Shown: positions 17,819 to 26,241 of the stretch, in pieces
How the letters are laid out: the number at the start of each line of letters is the position of its first letter
How positions within the stretch are numbered: the stretch's first letter is position 1
Assembly (NCBI RefSeq): GCF_014652315.1
Contig: NZ_BMYO01000003.1
Span: 62,412-126,411 of the forward strand
Length of the DNA: 64,000 nucleotides
DNA from: Jeongeupia chitinilytica
GTDB taxonomy: Bacteria > Pseudomonadota > Gammaproteobacteria > Burkholderiales > Chitinibacteraceae
Reading direction: 5' to 3'
Position numbers and translations under genes: made by a program
Notes under the pieces: model-generated
The model's database searches: none
What the model was told of the DNA's origin: nothing
What the model saw: the letters and a program-made list of their open reading frames with translations, nothing else

Positions 17819-19512
17819 TGCCGCAAGTCCGCGCCCGGGCGGTTGCGCCCGACCGCCTGCAGCAACTGATGAACGAAGGGATGAGTGCGCTTGAAGCACG
17901 GCTGTATGCCGGCCGGGGCATCGCTTCGCCCATGGAACTCGAGCACGAACTCAAACGGCTGCTGCCATTTGCGACGCTGAAGAACATTGACGCCGCCGCA
18001 GTGCGGCTTGCCGACGCGATCGCCGCGCGCGAGCGCCTGCTGATCGTCGCCGATTACGATGCCGATGGCGCAACCGCGTGCAGCGTCGGCCTGAAGGGCC
18101 TGGCGATGCTCGGTGCGGTGGTCGATTTCGTCGTGCCGAACCGTTTCGAATACGGCTACGGCCTGACGCCCGAGATCGTCGAACTCGCGGCACAAAAATC
18201 GCCGGACCTGATCGTGACGGTCGACAACGGCATTGCCAGTGTTGCCGGCGTTGCCGCGGCGAAGGCGCGCGGGATCGACGTGCTGGTGACCGACCACCAT
18301 CTGCCTGGCGACACCTTGCCAGACTGCCTGATCGTCAACCCGAACCAGCCCGGCTGCGGGTTTCCGAGCAAGAACCTCGCCGGCGTCGGCGTGATGTTTT
18401 ACGTGCTGCTGGCGCTGCGCGCCGAACTGCGCGCACGGGGTGCGTTTGCCGATGTGGCCGAGCCGAATCTGGCCACGCTGCTCGATCTGGTGGCACTGGG
18501 GACCGTCGCCGACGTCGTGCGGCTGGATGGCAACAACCGGATTCTGGTCGAGCAGGGGCTCAGGCGCATGCGGGCCGGCCGGGCCAGTGCCGGTGTGATG
18601 GCGCTGTTTCAGGCTGCCGGACGCAACCCGGCGAAGGCGAGCTGCTTCGATCTCGGCTTCACGCTCGGCCCGCGCCTCAATGCGGCTGGCCGGCTGGATG
18701 ACATGAGCTTCGGCATTTCCTGCCTGCTGTCGACGTCCGAGGAAGACGCTTTGACGCGGGCTCGCGAGCTGGATCAGCTCAACCGCGAACGCCGCACCAT
18801 CGAGGCGGGGATGCGCGAGGAGGCCGAAACGGCGCTGGCCGGACTGGCGATCGATGCCAGCTATAGCATCGCGCTGTACCGGCCGGACTGGCATCAGGGG
18901 GTGATCGGCATCGTTGCGTCCAGGGTCAAGGAGCGTTATCACCGGCCGACCATTGTGTTCGCCGACGCCAGCGAAACCGAAATCAAGGGCTCCGGCCGTT
19001 CGATTCCGGGGCTGCATCTGCGCGATGCACTGGATCTGGTGTCCAAGCGCCATCCGGACCTGATCGTCAAGTTCGGTGGCCATGCGATGGCAGCGGGTCT
19101 GAGTCTGCGCCCGAACGATTTCGGCCGCTTCCAGCAGGCCTTCGAGGCCGTGTGTCGCGAGCTGATGGACGAGGCCGCGCTCGAGCGCGTGATCGAGACC
19201 GATGGCGAACTGTCGGCCAACGACTTCAGTTTCGAAACCGCCGAGCGGATCGAGCGTCAGGTCTGGGGGCAGGGTTTTCCGGCGCCGCTGTTTCACGGGC
19301 ATTTCCGCGTGCTCGAACAGCGCGTTGTCGGCGAGCGGCATCTCAAGGTCAAACTGGCCAACGACTACGGTCTGGTGCTCGAAGGCATCCGCTTCCAGCA
19401 TCCGGACCCGCTGCCGCGGGACGTAAACGCGGCCTACAGCCTGTCGGTGAACGAATTCCGCGGCGAGCGCATCCTGCAGGTCATGCTCGACTACGTTGAA
19501 GGTTCGGCCTGA
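17818..19512 (+). CDS. recJ: Single-stranded-DNA-specific exonuclease RecJ
   Basis: RecJ (564 residues) degrades single-stranded DNA 5' to 3' in recombination and mismatch repair. DHH-family motifs are in place: VADYDADG (about 76-83), VTVDNGI, and the DHH triad at 159-161 within VTDHHLPGD. The DLVALGTVADVV stretch, the DHHA1 motif GGHAMAAGLSL in the second half, and a C-terminal OB-fold region (FRVLEQRVVGERHLKVKL) follow. The ATG at 17818 overlaps the stop of the RpfE-like gene. The frame is open upstream inside that gene, with no RecJ similarity. It converges on a small lipoprotein gene 4 bases away. Confidence 0.95.
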   Translation: MPQVRARAVAPDRLQQLMNEGMSALEARLYAGRGIASPMELEHELKRLLPFATLKNIDAAAVRLADAIAARERLLIVADYDADGATACSVGLKGLAMLGAVVDFVVPNRFEYGYGLTPEIVELAAQKSPDLIVTVDNGIASVAGVAAAKARGIDVLVTDHHLPGDTLPDCLIVNPNQPGCGFPSKNLAGVGVMFYVLLALRAELRARGAFADVAEPNLATLLDLVALGTVADVVRLDGNNRILVEQGLRRMRAGRASAGVMALFQAAGRNPAKASCFDLGFTLGPRLNAAGRLDDMSFGISCLLSTSEEDALTRARELDQLNRERRTIEAGMREEAETALAGLAIDASYSIALYRPDWHQGVIGIVASRVKERYHRPTIVFADASETEIKGSGRSIPGLHLRDALDLVSKRHPDLIVKFGGHAMAAGLSLRPNDFGRFQQAFEAVCRELMDEAALERVIETDGELSANDFSFETAERIERQVWGQGFPAPLFHGHFRVLEQRVVGERHLKVKLANDYGLVLEGIRFQHPDPLPRDVNAAYSLSVNEFRGERILQVMLDYVEGSA

Positions 19513-19516
19513 TGCG

Positions 19517-19750
19517 TTATTTGCATTCGATCGTGAGCGCGTAGACGTCGTCGGTTTCGTGCGGGTTGCCGATCAGCGTGTAGCCCTTGGGGCAAAGATC
19601 GTGCGCCTTGTCGAAACTGTCGGTGGCGCTGCCGGTTTCGATATGATGGACGGGTTTGCCGTTGGGGCCGAACTCGGCGGTTTCGACCGAGGCGCAACCG
19701 GCGAGCCAGACAGTACCGAGCAGCAAGATGAAGACAAGCGGTGTTTTCAT
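19517..19750 (-). CDS. Small lipoprotein
   Basis: This is a 77-residue protein of unknown function with a clear lipoprotein signal: MKTPLVFILLLGTVWLAGC, lipobox LAGC with Cys19. The short mature part (about 59 residues) includes GKPVHHIETGSATDSFDKA and CPKGYTLIGNPHETDD, and has two further cysteines that could form a disulfide. It is probably an outer-membrane or periplasmic lipoprotein. The ATG at 19750 is chosen because the signal peptide starts there. It is divergent from the next lipoprotein gene, sharing a 101-base promoter region, and convergent with recJ. Confidence 0.7.
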   Translation of the reverse strand: MKTPLVFILLLGTVWLAGCASVETAEFGPNGKPVHHIETGSATDSFDKAHDLCPKGYTLIGNPHETDDVYALTIECK

Positions 19751-19851
19751 GGCGGTGGTGTATGGGGAGCGGTGCGCCATTGTCACGATTTATGGTTGTT
19801 GTTTACAACTGGAATAGTGGCGCGGACTGCCATGGTCGAAAGGAAAGCTTG

Positions 19852-20115
19852 GTGATCGGTCATACACTTGCTCGTTGCGGATTGCCCGCCATCGCGCTAT
19901 TGCTGTCTGCTTGTACCGTCGTGACGGTGACCGGTGCCGTAGTCGGTGCTGCTGCATCGGTGACGACAACCGCGGTCGGGCTGGCCGTGGACGGCACCGT
20001 CGCGGCCGGCAAGGGCGTGGCGGCCGTCGGCGGCATGGCTGCCGGCGCGATGTCGTCGAAGCCGGTTGCGAGCGAGGCCAGCGCGGCCAGTGGCACCGCT
20101 GACCGATCGCCCTAA
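19852..20115 (+). CDS. Small Gly/Ala/Val-rich lipoprotein
   Basis: An 87-residue lipoprotein candidate starts at GTG 19852, preceded by AGGAAAG (19841-19847). The signal GLPAIALLLSAC ends in a lipobox (LSAC). The mature part is a low-complexity run of Val, Ala, Gly and Thr (VTGAVVGAAASVTTTAVG and VAAGKGVAAVGGMAAGAM), a pattern seen in small NF038104-type lipoproteins and able to form a glycine-zipper-like membrane segment. Function is unknown. It is followed after 9 bases by the secreted three-repeat protein, so the two may form an operon. The upstream frame is open for 37 more codons without signal-like sequence. Confidence 0.6.
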   Translation: MIGHTLARCGLPAIALLLSACTVVTVTGAVVGAAASVTTTAVGLAVDGTVAAGKGVAAVGGMAAGAMSSKPVASEASAASGTADRSP

Positions 20116-20124
20116 GGGGAAGTG

Positions 20125-21384
20125 ATGCGCACAATCGTATTTGCTTTGATGCTGTGGTCCCTGCCTGCCATGGCGGGTACGGTGCTGACGCCGGCCGAGG
20201 CTGCGGCGCTGGGTGATGCCGCATGCACACCGCTGAAGAATGGCCTGCTCGATTGCCGGAAAATAGCGACACCGTCGCCGCCGCCCGCCTCGGACCCGGC
20301 GATTCGCCCGCTTGAAACCATGTTCGCTCCGGCAACCCAGGTCTTCCCGCAGCCGAGCGCCGAGGCGCCGATCTTGCCGAGCTTCGATCCGATTCCGGCA
20401 CAACTGGATGGCGACACCGTATCGATCGGCTGGGATATCGGTTTCGGTACGCCGGCGAGCTGGTGGGAGGTGCTCGACAACGATGCACTGCGACTGAAGT
20501 CGCGCAACTTCGTCCAGCGCCCGCTTGGGGCGGCGCCACTCGGCGAAAACATCGTGGCCAGCGAAGGCATGATCGTTCAGGGGGGCATGCAGTCGGTATC
20601 GGTGCAGAGCGGGGTTTACAAGCTCGGCCCGCTGACGCCGGGACGGCACGTGATCGAGGTACGGCTGTGCAATCCGGACGTCGACGGCAAGCCGCTTTGC
20701 CAGGGCAAAACATTCGAGACCTGGGTGGGCGGCAAGGGCGAGCAGGGCGAAGGCATGCCCGACAAGCCGCAGTTCGACTGGGTGCCGCAGATCACCACCG
20801 GCGAGCCGATTACCGTCGGCTGGAACATGTGGTGGGGCCAGACCGGCAGCTACTGGCAGCTGCTGGACGACAGGCAGGTGCTGCTCGAATCGCACGAGTT
20901 TGCCGAACACACCGAGCGCAGCCAGTCGGGACAGACGGTCCTGACAGGGCTGGCGGCCGGCAAGCACAGCCTGCAAATCCGTTTGTGCAATGCGCTGCAG
21001 TGTGCCGAGAGCGACCCGGCACCGGTCGAAGTGCTGTTGCCGCCGGAAGTGCCGACCAAGCCGGTGCTGGCGCTGTTGCCGCTCGAAAACGATCAGTGGC
21101 TGCTGCGCTGGTCCTTGCCGAAATCCACGCAGCATGTCGCACCAACCGACTGGCAACTGCTCGACGCCGATGTGCCTGCGGTGCTGCGACAGGAAAGAAA
21201 GGTGCGCAGCTGCCAGATCACCGGTGAGGCGCAGCAGCGCGTGACCAGTTACTGCGGTGAAACCCGGATTGCGCAATCGGCCATGCCGAAGCAGTTGCTG
21301 GTCCGGATCTGCGCCGGTCAGCGCTGCGTCGACAGCGATACGGTGCCGACGGTCATGCTGCTGGCAACGCCGGCGTCCGAATGA
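20125..21384 (+). CDS. Secreted protein with three beta-sandwich-like repeats
   Basis: A 419-residue exported protein starts with signal MRTIVFALMLWSLPAMA, cleaved before G18. Three related segments follow. The first has SIGWDIGFG, WWEVLDND and EVRLCNPDVDGKPLC. The second has TVGWNMWWG, YWQLLDDR and QIRLCNALQC. The third, more diverged, has LLRWSLPK, DWQLLDAD and LVRICAGQRC. The W(x)WWG/WxLLD/LCNxxxC pattern resembles the fibronectin-like or chitinase-associated modules of secreted polysaccharide-degrading enzymes, but no catalytic domain is present. Each repeat ends with a Cys pair likely to form a disulfide. A surface or extracellular binding role is inference. The ATG at 20125 follows AAGGGGAAGTG. 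Confidence 0.65.
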   Translation: MRTIVFALMLWSLPAMAGTVLTPAEAAALGDAACTPLKNGLLDCRKIATPSPPPASDPAIRPLETMFAPATQVFPQPSAEAPILPSFDPIPAQLDGDTVSIGWDIGFGTPASWWEVLDNDALRLKSRNFVQRPLGAAPLGENIVASEGMIVQGGMQSVSVQSGVYKLGPLTPGRHVIEVRLCNPDVDGKPLCQGKTFETWVGGKGEQGEGMPDKPQFDWVPQITTGEPITVGWNMWWGQTGSYWQLLDDRQVLLESHEFAEHTERSQSGQTVLTGLAAGKHSLQIRLCNALQCAESDPAPVEVLLPPEVPTKPVLALLPLENDQWLLRWSLPKSTQHVAPTDWQLLDADVPAVLRQERKVRSCQITGEAQQRVTSYCGETRIAQSAMPKQLLVRICAGQRCVDSDTVPTVMLLATPASE

Positions 21385-21426
21385 TTCCTTCCTGCTGTTT
21401 TGCAGGCCGACCTGCAGTCCGGGAGG

Positions 21427-21783
21427 CTAGGGCCGGGGCGCCCCATCTTTCCCGGTAACACCGGCTGCGGCGGGTGCGACGAAATAAGTGCCGCGTGCGG
21501 TGTGGATGTAGTCGGCTTCCAGCGCCATCATAGTCACGAGAACCAGCAAACACAGTGGCGGGATCAGGATTGCGCAAACGAGGGCTAGCCGCTCCCATGC
21601 AAGGTGCATGAAGACGCTGGCGATCAGTGCCGCCTTGTAAAACATGAAGGTCAGGATCAGTGTCCAGCGCAGCGCACCCTGGACGTGAAAGTAGTCGACC
21701 AGGTAGGAGCAGGCGCTGAGGACGAACAGCAGGCCCCAGATTTTCAGGTAGAGGCCGACGGGGTGCTGCTGACCGTGGGTCAT
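21427..21783 (-). CDS. Cytochrome c oxidase subunit IV-type membrane protein
   Basis: This 118-residue protein has three predicted membrane helices (about 12-30, 40-60 and 68-90) and the start MTHGQQHPVGLYLKIWGLLF. It fits the small bacterial subunit IV (CtaF/COX4 prokaryotic) family that closes caa3-type oxidase operons. The RGALRWTLILTFMFYKAALIASVFMHL region (in part) with the MHL motif is typical. It is the last gene of the minus-strand oxidase operon, 46 bases after subunit III. The start at 21783 follows AGGAGG. Family members stabilise the complex and are not catalytic. Confidence 0.75.
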   Translation of the reverse strand: MTHGQQHPVGLYLKIWGLLFVLSACSYLVDYFHVQGALRWTLILTFMFYKAALIASVFMHLAWERLALVCAILIPPLCLLVLVTMMALEADYIHTARGTYFVAPAAAGVTGKDGAPRP

Positions 21784-21829
21784 GACGGCCTCCTGCTTTC
21801 GCCATTGCGGGTGCGCGGTGCCATGCCGC

Positions 21830-22534
21830 TCACCACAGGTAAAAGAACGCGAAAATGAACACCCAGACCAGGTCGACAAAGTGCCAGTACAGCCCGGCGA
21901 TCTCGACCCGGTCCGCGTCACGCAGGTGCCCATTGTCAGGTGAAGGCCCGTCGCTGTGCCTGTGTCCGAGCAGGCGCACGGCGACGGTGGTGAGGTAGAT
22001 CACGCCGACACTGACGTGCAGACCGTGAAAGCCGGTGATCATGAAAAAGCACGCACCGAATTGCGCGGCACCGAGCGGGTTGCCCCACGGACGTATGCCC
22101 TCGGAGACGATCAGCTTGGTCCATTCGAACGCCTGCATGCCGACGAAGGCTGCGCCCAGTGCCGCAGTGGCCAGCATCAGTGCTGCGGCGCGAACCCGGT
22201 CGCCGCGGCCGGCGAAGTTCACCGCCATGGCCATCGTGCCGCTGCTGCTGATCAGCACGAAGGTCATGATGGCGATCAGGATCAGCGGCAGTCTGGTTGC
22301 GCCAAGCTGCAGCGCGAACACCTCGCTGGGGTTGGGCCATGGTTCGGCAGTGGTCATGCGCACCGCCATGTAGCCGCTGAGGAAAATACCGAAGACGAAG
22401 GTGTCTGACAGCAGGAACACCCACATCATCGCCTTGCCCCAGGGCACCTTGAATGCCTCGCGGTCACCGGACCAGTCGGCAGCCAGTCCGTACACCCCGG
22501 ATGAAGAGGTGGGTGAAGAGGTCGAGTCGGACAT
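21830..22534 (-). CDS. ctaE: Cytochrome c oxidase subunit III
   Basis: This 234-residue integral membrane protein has about six to seven helices and belongs to the heme-copper oxidase subunit III family. It has KVPWGKAMMWVFLLSDTFVFG, the conserved Glu region GMQAFEWTKLI, and the signature GFHGLHVSVGVIYL, ending EIAGLYWHFVDLVWVFIFAFFYLW (quoted in part). The WHFVD motif is the classical subunit III end. It assists proton uptake and turnover stability in the oxidase. It lies 19 bases downstream of a second, shorter subunit III-like gene in the same operon. Confidence 0.88.
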   Translation of the reverse strand: MSDSTSSPTSSSGVYGLAADWSGDREAFKVPWGKAMMWVFLLSDTFVFGIFLSGYMAVRMTTAEPWPNPSEVFALQLGATRLPLILIAIMTFVLISSSGTMAMAVNFAGRGDRVRAAALMLATAALGAAFVGMQAFEWTKLIVSEGIRPWGNPLGAAQFGACFFMITGFHGLHVSVGVIYLTTVAVRLLGHRHSDGPSPDNGHLRDADRVEIAGLYWHFVDLVWVFIFAFFYLW

Positions 22535-22553
22535 GATGATGGTCCTCCGGGGC

Positions 22554-23144
22554 CTAACTTCCGCCGCAAATGACCTGCAGCGTTGCGGGTGGAATCAGGA
22601 ACAGCACGCCGTACAACAGCAGCCAGACGAGCAGCAGGAAGTGCCAGTAGCGGGCGCACAGTCGTGCGCCCGGCGCGATGTCCGCGCCATGCCGTGCGCG
22701 AACCCGAACCCGAACCATCAACAGGCCCCATGCAAGCAGCCCGCCCAGTACATGCGCGCCGTGCATGCCGGTCAGCAGGTAGAAGAAACTGCTGGCCGGA
22801 TTGCCGGCCACCCCGAACCCGAGCGATCGCAACTGTTGCCATGCAAGCAACTGGCCGACCAGGAAGGCGCAGCCGAACAGCCCGCCGAACCAGAGCGGGA
22901 TTGTGCCGTGAGGGCGCATCGCGGCCGATTGCAAGGCGACGCTGGCCAGCAGCAGCGCCAGTGTGTTCCAGCGCAGCAGTGCCGGCTCCGGCAGGCGCAG
23001 CCAGTCAGCGCTGCCGGAGCGCACGGCGTAGGCCTGGATGAATTGCAGGAACAGCACCGTAATGACCGCGAGCAGCACCCACAGCCCGAGCCGGGCGGCG
23101 GCATCAGGATCGGGACGGTCTGTGCGGGTCGTGGCATCGTTCAT
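22554..23144 (-). CDS. Second heme-copper oxidase subunit III-like protein
   Basis: A 196-residue membrane protein with about five helices, also of the subunit III superfamily. It shows GLLAWQQL-type helices, MHGAHVLGGLLAWGLL in place of the usual GFHGxHV signature, and a terminal ARYWHFLLLVWLLLYGVLF resembling the WHFVDxVW end but lacking its Asp. It overlaps ctaD by 4 bases and precedes the canonical subunit III gene. Related short forms occur next to CtaE in some caa3 or NorE-type clusters. Whether it replaces, complements or escorts CtaE is not known. Confidence 0.75.
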   Translation of the reverse strand: MNDATTRTDRPDPDAAARLGLWVLLAVITVLFLQFIQAYAVRSGSADWLRLPEPALLRWNTLALLLASVALQSAAMRPHGTIPLWFGGLFGCAFLVGQLLAWQQLRSLGFGVAGNPASSFFYLLTGMHGAHVLGGLLAWGLLMVRVRVRARHGADIAPGARLCARYWHFLLLVWLLLYGVLFLIPPATLQVICGGS

Positions 23145-24880
23145 GGCGCTGTCCGGTCAGGTTTCGCCTCGCAGCCCAGTGGCGACGTCGAGGTTTGCGG
23201 CAGGAAGTCGGTACTCGTGCCCGGCACGCTGTAATCGTACGGCCAGCGGTGCACCTCCGGCAGTGCGCTTCCCCAGTTGCCGTGGCCGGGCGGGTTTTCA
23301 GGCGTTTGCCATTCCAGCGAGGCCGAACCCCAGGGGTTGGGGCCGGACGGAAGTCCGTTGAACGCGCTGCGGGCGAGGTTGTAGAGGAACACCAGCTGGA
23401 AAGTGCCGACGATCAGCGCGGCGACGGTGATGAAGGCATTCAGCTGCTGTGCCGAGGGCGGAATGAAGGCGTAGTTGTCGTAGGCGTAATAGCGGCGCGG
23501 CATGCCGAGAATGCCGAGGTAATGCATCGGAAAGTAGATGGCGTAGCTGCCGACAAAGGTCACCCAGAAATGCAGCTTGCCGAGCGTGTCGTTCATCAGC
23601 CGGCCGGTCACTTTCGGATACCAGTGATAAATGCCGCCGAAGATCGCCAGAATCGGCGACACCCCCATCACCATGTGGAAATGGGCAACGACGAAGTAGG
23701 TGTTCGACAGCGGCATGTCGGTGCTGACGTTGCCGAGGAAGAGCCCGGTCAGGCCGCCGATCACGAAGGTGCTGACGAAGCCGATGGCGAACAGCATCGG
23801 CACGGTCAGGTGGATGTCGCCGCGCCAGAGCGTGAGCAGCCAGTTGTAGACCTTGATGGCGGTCGGTACGGCAATGATCAGCGTGGTGGTGGCAAAGAAG
23901 AAACCGAACCAGGGGTTCATGCCGCTCACGTACATGTGGTGCGCCCACACGACGAAGCTGAGAACGCCGATGATGACGATGGCCCACACCATCATCCGGT
24001 AGCCGAAGATGTTCTTGCGCGCATGCGTGCTGATCAGGTCGGAGACGATGCCGAACGCCGGCAGCGCGACGATGTAGACCTCGGGATGGCCGAAAAACCA
24101 GAACAGGTGCTGGAACAGGATCGGGCTGCCACCCTTGTACGCGAGCGCCTGGCCCATCGACACCACGGCGGGCATGAAGAAGCTGGTGCCGAGCAGCCGG
24201 TCGAACAGCATCATCACCGCACTGACGAACAGTGCTGGAAATGCGAGCAGCGCCATGATGGTCGCGACGAGGATGCCCCAGACGGTCAGCGGGAGCCGCA
24301 TCAGCGTCATCCCGCGCGTACGCGCCTGAAGCACCGTGGTTACGTAATTGAGTCCACCCATCGTCGCCGCGACGATGAAGATCGCCAGTGACACCAGCAT
24401 CAGCACGATGCCGCCGCCGCTGCCCGGCGTGCCGGGCAGGATGGCTTGCGGCGGATACAGCGTCCAGCCCGCGCCGGTCGGCCCGCCGGGGACGAAGAAG
24501 CTGCCCATCAGCACCAGCACGGCCAGCAAATACATCCAGTAGCTGAGCATGTTGAGGAAGGGAAACACCATGTCGCGCGCGCCGACCATCAGCGGGATCA
24601 GGTAGTTGCCGAAGCCGCCGAGGAACAGCGCGGTCAGCAGGTAGATCACCATGATCATGCCGTGCATGGTGACGAACTGGTAATAGTGATTGGCGTCGAT
24701 GAAGGCAAAGCGGCCGGGGAAGCCGATCTGCAAGCGCATCAGGTTGGACAGTACCAAGGCCACCAGGCCGACCGCGATCGCCGTGATCGTGTACTGCACC
24801 GCAATCACCTTGTGATCCTGGCTCCATACGTAACGGGTCCAGAAACTGTGCGGTGCGTGATCCTGTTCCGGATAGGCCAT
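23141..24880 (-). CDS. ctaD: Cytochrome c oxidase subunit I (A-type, caa3)
   Basis: CtaD (579 residues, 12 or more helices) holds heme a, and the heme a3-CuB centre where oxygen is reduced. The first heme ligand lies in TMHGMIMV. CuB ligands and the His-Tyr crosslink lie in WFFGHPEVYI, then VWAHHMY, and the K-channel Lys is in AVPTAIKVYNW. The two late heme ligands lie in VVAHFHMVMG. The Glu of GHPEVY marks an A1-type proton path. A soluble tail with SVPGTSTDF-like sequence follows the last helix. It sits between the subunit II and subunit III-like genes in a single minus-strand operon. Confidence 0.96.
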   Translation of the reverse strand: MAYPEQDHAPHSFWTRYVWSQDHKVIAVQYTITAIAVGLVALVLSNLMRLQIGFPGRFAFIDANHYYQFVTMHGMIMVIYLLTALFLGGFGNYLIPLMVGARDMVFPFLNMLSYWMYLLAVLVLMGSFFVPGGPTGAGWTLYPPQAILPGTPGSGGGIVLMLVSLAIFIVAATMGGLNYVTTVLQARTRGMTLMRLPLTVWGILVATIMALLAFPALFVSAVMMLFDRLLGTSFFMPAVVSMGQALAYKGGSPILFQHLFWFFGHPEVYIVALPAFGIVSDLISTHARKNIFGYRMMVWAIVIIGVLSFVVWAHHMYVSGMNPWFGFFFATTTLIIAVPTAIKVYNWLLTLWRGDIHLTVPMLFAIGFVSTFVIGGLTGLFLGNVSTDMPLSNTYFVVAHFHMVMGVSPILAIFGGIYHWYPKVTGRLMNDTLGKLHFWVTFVGSYAIYFPMHYLGILGMPRRYYAYDNYAFIPPSAQQLNAFITVAALIVGTFQLVFLYNLARSAFNGLPSGPNPWGSASLEWQTPENPPGHGNWGSALPEVHRWPYDYSVPGTSTDFLPQTSTSPLGCEAKPDRTAP

Positions 24881-24889
24881 GGTGCCCCC

Positions 24890-26044
24890 TCACTGCCGCG
24901 CGGTGGTCGCCGCAGGTTTGGCGGACAGCGACTTGATGTAGGCGATCAGGGCGTTGACCTCCTGATCGTTCAGCTCGATCTTCGGCATGACAGGCTGGAA
25001 TCCCTCGACCCGTTTCGAGTTGGGTGAGGTGATCGCTTCCCTCAGGTAGGCGTCGTCGACCAGCGCCGAAGCGCCGCCGGCCAGCCGTTCGTGCTTGCCG
25101 TACAGGCCCTGCCAGCCCGGGCCGACGCCGGCGGCCGTGGTCGGGCTGTGGCAGGCTACGCAACCCTTGCTTTGCGCCAGCGACTGGCCCTGGCTCGCGA
25201 GTGCGTTGACGGGGGATGTGCCGGAGATGGGGGGCGCTAACGGCCGGGTATTGACCGTGGCGGATGCCAGCGTCACGCGCTGCTTGTCGAGCCAGACCTG
25301 GTACGCAGCTTCGTCGTCGACGACGACATAGCCGCGCATGTTGAAGTGGCCGACACCGCACAGCTGCGCGCACAGGATTTCATAACGCCCGGTCCTGGTC
25401 GGCGTCAGCCAGAACGACGTCACCATGCCCGGCACCATGTTCATCCGGGTCCTGAACGGCTGGACGAAGAAGTCGTGCAGCACATCCTGGGAGCGCAGCA
25501 GGATCTTCACCGGCTGGTTCACCGGCAGGTGTACTTCCGGCGCGTTGATCAGGATGTCGTCCTGGCCGCGCGGGTCGGCCGGATTGAGGCCGAACGGGTT
25601 GGTCGGACTGATGAAGCGCACGTCGGTCGAGCCGAGCTGGCCGTCCGGGCCGGGCAGGCGGAAGCGCCATTGCCACTGCTGGCCGATGGCTTCGATGACC
25701 GCGGCCTTGGGCGGCGCATGGATCAGGTCGGCATAAACGAACAGGCCCGGTGCCAGCATGGCGGCGATGCCCAGTGCGGTCAGGCCGATCAGCCAGTGCT
25801 CGAGTTTGCGGTTGTCCTGCTGGACGGTCGCACGATGGCCGTCGCGCTGGCGAAATCGGACGATGCACCAGGCGATGAAGATGTTCACGGCAATGAATAC
25901 GGCGCCGGTAATCAGCAGGGTGATGGACAGCGTCGTGTCGATGAGTGCCCAGTTGGAGGCAAGGGGCGTATACCACCACGGGCTGAAGACGTGGAACAGG
26001 ACTGCGGAGATGACCAGTGCGATCAGTGCGATTGCGAGCGCCAT
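24890..26044 (-). CDS. ctaC: Cytochrome c oxidase subunit II with fused cytochrome c (caa3 type)
   Basis: This 384-residue subunit accepts electrons from cytochrome c. It has an N-terminal hydrophobic stretch (about 2-18), two further helices (about 37-63 and 83-104), then the CuA cupredoxin domain. Metal ligands are the His of VLHDFFVQPF and the CAQLCGVGHFNM cluster (two Cys, His and Met). A C-terminal cytochrome c domain (about 290-375) has CVACH and a late Met in FQPVMPKIEL as axial ligand. The fusion defines a caa3-type oxidase. The ATG at 26044 is chosen at the first hydrophobic segment; 35 upstream in-frame codons are basic and atypical. The promoter lies in the region shared with nasT. 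Confidence 0.93.
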   Translation of the reverse strand: MALAIALIALVISAVLFHVFSPWWYTPLASNWALIDTTLSITLLITGAVFIAVNIFIAWCIVRFRQRDGHRATVQQDNRKLEHWLIGLTALGIAAMLAPGLFVYADLIHAPPKAAVIEAIGQQWQWRFRLPGPDGQLGSTDVRFISPTNPFGLNPADPRGQDDILINAPEVHLPVNQPVKILLRSQDVLHDFFVQPFRTRMNMVPGMVTSFWLTPTRTGRYEILCAQLCGVGHFNMRGYVVVDDEAAYQVWLDKQRVTLASATVNTRPLAPPISGTSPVNALASQGQSLAQSKGCVACHSPTTAAGVGPGWQGLYGKHERLAGGASALVDDAYLREAITSPNSKRVEGFQPVMPKIELNDQEVNALIAYIKSLSAKPAATTARQ

Positions 26045-26190
26045 GGGGTGTCTGCCTGCTGCCGTGCCCGTGCAACCGGAGTTTGCTGCGGGCCGGGTAC
26101 GTCGTTTCACGCTAGCACATCGTGACCGGTGCACCGGCCGCAGCGGCAAACCGGGCGACGGCCTGCAACCCGGTATCAGGTGCGAGGGTC

Positions 26191-26204
26191 GGCACGCAAC
26201 TTGC
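26191..26204 (+). promoter_or_regulatory. Candidate sigma-54 promoter of nasTS
   Basis: GGCACGCAACTTGC has GG and GC separated by exactly 10 bases and matches the core consensus (GGCACG, N4, TTGC) apart from a C instead of T before the GG. The predicted start is near 26216, 26 bases before the preferred nasT start. A CCGGTGCACCGG palindrome lies at 26127-26138, but its half-sites are in the wrong order for an NtrC site. Confidence 0.6.
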
Positions 26205-26241
26205 TTGGACTATGCTGGTTCCTATGCAAAGTCCTGCCTCC

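Noticed and set aside
26127..26138. CCGGTGCACCGG palindrome as an NtrC site for nasT
   Set aside because: The half-sites are in inverted order (GGTGC before GCACC) with no N5 spacing.
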